NCBI RefSeq assembly: GCF_009720745.1
Contig: NZ_WNKX01000023.1
Coordinates: 19,698 to 83,697 of the forward strand
DNA from: Massilia eburnea
GTDB taxonomy: Bacteria > Pseudomonadota > Gammaproteobacteria > Burkholderiales > Burkholderiaceae_D
Reading direction: 5' to 3'
Length of the DNA stretch: 64,000 nucleotides
How positions within the stretch are numbered: the stretch's first letter is position 1; each line of letters opens with the position of its first letter. The position numbers and the translations under genes were made by a program. Positions 61,063-64,000 of this stretch are shown here, one piece after another. Under the pieces are notes generated by a model that was not told the origin of the DNA, did no database searches, and saw only the letters and a list, made by a program, of their open reading frames with translations.

Positions 61063-61878
61063 TTATTCCCGGCCGGACTTGCGCCGCTTGGCGAAGTAGG
61101 CCTTCCACGCATGCGGCGCGACCGAAGGGTAGCGCAGCTTGCCGAGTGCGATCCAGGCGTCGCGATACGCCAGCCAGTTGCGCTGCTTCTCTGGCGCGAT
61201 TTTCATCTGGCCCATTTCCCGCTCGGCGCTGGCGGCTTCCTCCTGCGTGAACGAAGGCAGCTTGCCCGACTCGAACTCCTGCAGGGAATTAAGCACCTCC
61301 TCAATCCGCACCGCTTCCACCGCGCGGTTTTGAAGCTGCTGCAGCGCGGCTTTCTCAGCATCCCTCCAGCGCGTGGAAATCGTGTCGATGCGTGCGATGC
61401 GCTCCTGGTCGGCCAAGCCGGCCTGGATCGCGGCACAGCGCGCGCCGAGCTGGCTGCCGACGGCGTCGTCGCAGATATCGATCTTGGGCGACGGGCCATC
61501 CCTGCCAGTCTGCATGCGCGCCAGGCGAGCCAGGCGTGCTTCGATCTCGGCCTCCTGCGCATCGGCACGGCAGGCAGCCATCTTCGCCACCGCGTAGTTG
61601 CGCGGAACGCCAAGGCCGTTCGCGTACAACATCATCAGCACGTCGTGGTTGTCTTTGGCAAAGGCGCAATGCCGTGCCCTCGCATAGTCGAAATGGATGC
61701 CAATGCCGTAATACAGCTTGTCCGCATCGCAGTCCTTCAAGGCTGCGGCTTGCTCCGCCGTCGGGCGATGCGGGAAGGGATAAGTGGCCAGCATGTCGAT
61801 CCCGCATTCCGCGTTCTCGGCATGGGCGCCGGCCGCTAGGGAGGCAGCCAGTGCCGCGAAGATGAAGGCTTTATGCAC
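61063..61878 (-). CDS. Exported protein with Sel1-like and LprI-like segments
   Basis: The 271-aa protein starts with GTG 61878 and a signal peptide (MHKAFIFAALAASLAAGAHA). A Sel1-like stretch (HDVLMMLYANGLGVPRNYAVAKM) precedes a Cys pair and a C-terminal part with NWLAYRDAWIALG. That C-terminal part resembles the DUF1311/LprI lysozyme-inhibitor fold. No function is known. The start is immediately after the arsC stop (TAAGTG), so the two are probably co-transcribed. Confidence 0.68.
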   Translation of the reverse strand: MHKAFIFAALAASLAAGAHAENAECGIDMLATYPFPHRPTAEQAAALKDCDADKLYYGIGIHFDYARARHCAFAKDNHDVLMMLYANGLGVPRNYAVAKMAACRADAQEAEIEARLARLARMQTGRDGPSPKIDICDDAVGSQLGARCAAIQAGLADQERIARIDTISTRWRDAEKAALQQLQNRAVEAVRIEEVLNSLQEFESGKLPSFTQEEAASAEREMGQMKIAPEKQRNWLAYRDAWIALGKLRYPSVAPHAWKAYFAKRRKSGRE

Positions 61879-62226
61879 TTACAGGATCTCTTTGACCGTT
61901 TCCGGCGGACGGCACAGGCGCACGCCCTTGTCAGTCACCACGAAAGGACGGTTGATCAATTCCGGATGCGACATCATGGCGTCGATCAGTTTGGATTCGG
62001 GCAGCGATTCGTCGCCCAGGCCAAGCTGGTCGTACAGTTCGCCCTTGTTGCGCATGGCGCCGCGCGCGGTCAGGCCGGCACGCGCGATCATGTCAACCAG
62101 CACGTCGCGCGATGGCGGCGCCTTCAGGTATTCGACGATATCCGGCTCAACGCCCGCTCCTCGGATCAGCGCCAGCGCACCGCGCGAATTGCTGCAGGCG
62201 TTGTTGTGATAAATGGTAATTCCCAT
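61879..62226 (-). CDS. arsC: Arsenate reductase (glutaredoxin-dependent) ArsC family
   Basis: This 115-aa thioredoxin-fold protein has the catalytic motif HNNACSNSR (nucleophile Cys11), the conserved Arg in MRNKGE and the NRPFVV segment with its cis-Pro. These match the glutaredoxin-dependent ArsC/YffB group. It reduces arsenate or acts as a related oxidoreductase. No other ars genes are nearby, so an arsenic role is uncertain. It is adjacent to the secreted protein gene at 61878. Confidence 0.9.
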   Translation of the reverse strand: MGITIYHNNACSNSRGALALIRGAGVEPDIVEYLKAPPSRDVLVDMIARAGLTARGAMRNKGELYDQLGLGDESLPESKLIDAMMSHPELINRPFVVTDKGVRLCRPPETVKEIL

Positions 62227-62320
62227 GGAGTAAATCAAGTTATGCAAAAACCCCACTATATCACTCGGCAATGGAGTTGATAAATGCACAAAGTTATGGG
62301 TAGAATTAACGCACACCAGT

Positions 62321-62397
62321 CGGGGTGTAGCTTAGCCCGGTAGAGCGCTACGTTCGGGACGTAGAGGCCGGAGGTTCGAATCCTCTCACCCCGACCA
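62321..62397 (+). tRNA. tRNA-Pro (anticodon CGG)
   Basis: The 77-nt sequence CGGGGTGTAGCTTAGCCCGG...CACCCCGACCA folds into a full cloverleaf. It has an acceptor stem CGGGGTG/CACCCCG, anticodon loop TTCGGGA in a CTACG/CGTAG stem, and T-loop GGTTCGAATCC. The CCA end is encoded. It reads CCG proline codons. A mobile-element-like region begins after its 3' end, a common integration site. Confidence 0.97.
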
Positions 62398-62850
62398 AAT
62401 TTTCTCTTATTATTCAAAATGTTATCCAACCAACTCTAAATGGTTATTCATAACAATTTAGAGTAAATCGGCTGTCCCAATGTCCCGCCACTGTCCCATG
62501 GTCTTGACTGCCCTGCGGAAACTACTCTAAACTATTCGCTAAGACTGACTTGTGTGGCTGGCGAGGTAGGGGAGGTAGTGAGCCCTCTACACGGCGTAAA
62601 TGAATAAGGATGCGCCAGCAGGTTCCTCGTGCGATTTAGCGATAGCGCGATACCCCCAACACAACGCCCGAAGAGCCCTGTGGTCGCCAAGCGCGAACAG
62701 TCTTAGTGCCTGCAACGGCACAAGTAGATAGTTGGAATGGACGTTGTGTGTCATCCTTAAGTCCACCGGTTCCGGCTTCTATGGACGAGTACACCCATAA
62801 ACCCTAATCGCTTTTTTAGCTAGCAATAGCTTTGTTGCGATGGGTGTTAT
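62398..62850. other. Non-coding region downstream of tRNA-Pro
   Basis: No convincing gene is present in these 450 bp. The region is AT-richer than the rest of the window near the tRNA, then mixed. It holds a 32-nt inverted repeat (62433-62464) and a further ACTCTAAA copy near 62525. It probably belongs to the mobile element at the tRNA site. Confidence 0.6.
62433..62464. repeat. 32-nt inverted repeat near the tRNA 3' end
   Basis: Outer arms ACTCTAAAT/ATTTAGAGT and inner arms GTTAT/ATAAC with a TC centre make a nearly complete palindrome with one mismatched pair. It lies 36 nt after the tRNA. It could be an integrase core site or a tRNA-transcript terminator, though no T run follows. Confidence 0.7.
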
Positions 62851-63207
62851 ATGGCGATCCCGCGTCTACCTGAAACTACGTCCGCATTTTTAGTCGTACA
62901 AACCGCGAGCAGCGCAGCCGCTCCAGTACGAGTTCTTTTCATCGAACAGCTCTCCGCGCTCATTGGAAAGAGCGCAACCACCATCCGAACGTTCGCGACG
63001 AACGAGAAGTATAAGCACCTGATTCCGCGCCCCTGGAAAATGCCAAACAGCCGTCGGCTGTGCTGGTATGAACACGATGTTCTCCAGTGGATTGAGTCCC
63101 AACGTCCCTGCCTTCCAGCAAAAGCAAAACGTCCGCGTGGCAGGCCCACCAAGCAAGAGCAACTTGCGAGGGCACGCTTTGCAGCATCGAATGCGGGGGC
63201 TGCTTAA
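62851..63207 (+). CDS. AlpA-like helix-turn-helix protein
   Basis: This 118-aa protein contains VLFIEQLSALIGKSATTIRTF, a winged HTH start, and WYEHDVLQWIESQRP, typical of small excisionase/AlpA-type DNA-binding proteins. A Lys/Arg-rich segment (KAKRPRGRPTKQEQ) follows. Such genes often precede the replication or excision functions of mobile elements. It overlaps the TrfA-like gene by 1 nt (TAATG). Confidence 0.7.
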   Translation: MAIPRLPETTSAFLVVQTASSAAAPVRVLFIEQLSALIGKSATTIRTFATNEKYKHLIPRPWKMPNSRRLCWYEHDVLQWIESQRPCLPAKAKRPRGRPTKQEQLARARFAASNAGAA

Positions 63208-63887
63208 TGTCACACTCCTCCGCATTGACGCTACCTTCGTGGCCGGAATCCACGAGAGGCATTCCCAATATCGTACTTCGTTCAGCCCTCTGCGCCGCCA
63301 TTGGCAAAGGGAAAAGGGTCTATTTTGAGCGAGAGCTATTGGCTTCGTATAAAAACTTTTCCATCCTCTACACAGGGCAACAGCTTGACCAGGGGGACTT
63401 GAGTGTATGGCTGATGATCTTGCACTACGCCCGCCTCCAACGCGCAAGAGCTGGTGAAGCGTTTCGCTTTACTGCGTATTCGATGCTGACCGCCCTACGC
63501 AAGACCGACACAGGAGGCAACCGAGCCGTTCTCCACAGACGTCTACTTCGACTAAAGGCGAACAGCGTGGAAATCGTGCACGATCACCGATCGTACGTCG
63601 GTAGCCTCCTCGCTTTCTTTGAGCGGGATCAAGGAACTGGCGAATATGTTGTAGTCCTTGACCCACAGCTTGTACCGTTCTTTGGCCAGGATCAGTTCAC
63701 CCGGCTGAATTGGGAAGTGCGCTTAGACTTGGAGGGGAAGCCACTAGCTCAGTGGGTCTTTGCCTTCTACGAGAGCCACGCCGTTCCCTACAAAATGCAG
63801 GTCACCAGTTTGTTACGCCTGAGCGGAAGCAAAAACTCGAATTGCCGAAGCGCCACCCAAAAATTAAATAGAGTGTGCGTTTGCTAG
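63207..63887 (+). CDS. TrfA-like plasmid replication initiator
   Basis: This 226-aa protein matches TrfA replication initiators: LPSWPESTRGIPNIVLRSAL, YTGQQLDQGDLSVWLMILHY, FTAYSMLTALRKTD and YVGSLLAFFERD are family landmarks. Near its end, LLRLSGSKNS is followed by a short tail, and the normal C-terminal region seems to be lost. The break coincides with an IS21-type fragment on the other strand starting near 63895. Initiators of this type bind iterons in plasmids or integrative elements; no iterons were seen in this window. Confidence 0.85.
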   Translation: MSHSSALTLPSWPESTRGIPNIVLRSALCAAIGKGKRVYFERELLASYKNFSILYTGQQLDQGDLSVWLMILHYARLQRARAGEAFRFTAYSMLTALRKTDTGGNRAVLHRRLLRLKANSVEIVHDHRSYVGSLLAFFERDQGTGEYVVVLDPQLVPFFGQDQFTRLNWEVRLDLEGKPLAQWVFAFYESHAVPYKMQVTSLLRLSGSKNSNCRSATQKLNRVCVC

Positions 63888-63894
63888 CTGAATT

Positions 63895-64000
63895 GACCCT
63901 ATCAGTTTGACCCGCCCGCCATACCCTCGCGAACGCCGCGACCCGGTCGTAAGACCCTTCAAAGCCTAACTCCCTTAGTTCTTCATGAAGCTGCTTCAAA
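63895..64000 (-). mobile_element. IS21-type transposase (IstA) fragment
   Basis: Reading from the window edge, the minus-strand frame encodes LKQLHEELRELGFEGSYDRV and then AAFARVWRAGQTDRV. This is recognisable as the N-terminal DNA-binding part of IS21-family IstA. It stops matching near 63895, where the truncated TrfA gene ends, so it is a remnant or a junction. The rest of the element, if present, lies beyond 64000. Confidence 0.72.

Noticed and set aside
1..64000. CRISPR arrays, rRNA genes and riboswitches
   Set aside because: I looked for regularly spaced direct repeats, conserved rRNA segments and known riboswitch folds and saw none. The repeats found are palindromes, not spaced direct repeats.

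Overview
The window is high-GC chromosomal DNA from a betaproteobacterium. It is most likely a member of the Oxalobacteraceae (Massilia, Duganella or a relative); this is inferred from gene content and order, not from a database search. Supporting features are the rplU-rpmA-obgE-proB block, glnA with ntrBC, an intracellular PHB depolymerase and PHA-system protein, an FdxA ferredoxin, a solitary rsxB joined to nth, and four TonB-dependent receptors.

Layout. 1-1.7 kb: a partial GST-like gene divergent from a WYL regulator. 1.7-17 kb: three large TonB-dependent receptors (one with an Oar-like carboxypeptidase-type N-terminal domain) separated by central metabolism (tkt-gap), rsmE and a FAD-dependent dehydrogenase. 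17-26 kb: a signalling and nitrogen block, all on the minus strand: glnA, a DUF4124 protein, ntrB, ntrC, corA, an HD-GYP response regulator and a GAF histidine kinase. glnA has a recognisable sigma-54 promoter and at least two exact NtrC boxes. 26-34 kb: a rhodanese, a fourth TonB receptor, a TAXI binding protein and a large class A PBP-like protein. 34-38.4 kb: a tightly overlapping five-gene operon (beta-propeller, polysaccharide deacetylase, sterol desaturase family, EI24/CysZ-like, MoCF domain).

38.5-43.2 kb: an FKBP, then an ECF sigma/anti-sigma pair divergent from an exported subtilisin-like protease. The protease is followed by an exported Gly/Ala/Asn/Ser-rich protein with six imperfect internal repeats. 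This is the least conventional locus in the window. 43.2-46.8 kb: HU, an acyl-CoA-binding protein, two apparently frameshifted genes, and small genes of limited known function. 46.8-48.6 kb: an M4-like zinc peptidase overlapping an emfourin-like inhibitor gene. 48.7-51.6 kb: FdxA, a TrxR-like ferredoxin-NADP reductase and PhaZ. 51.6-54.5 kb: a BigR-type persulfide-responsive cluster with an ETHE1-like dioxygenase, two YeeE/YedE half-transporters and a TauE/SafE exporter. 54.5-62.2 kb: a solute-binding protein, rsxB-nth, proB, obgE, rpmA, rplU, ispB, a secreted protein and arsC.

A tRNA-Pro(CGG) at 62321-62397 marks a sharp change in character. Beyond it lie AT-richer non-coding DNA, an AlpA-like HTH gene, a TrfA-type plasmid replication initiator and an IS21-type transposase fragment, which suggests an integrated or decaying mobile element at a tRNA site. 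Four large intergenic palindromes of three sequence families (21.1, 26.4-26.55, 30.4 and 56.7 kb) look like REP-type elements. I saw no rRNA genes, CRISPR arrays or complete insertion sequences.
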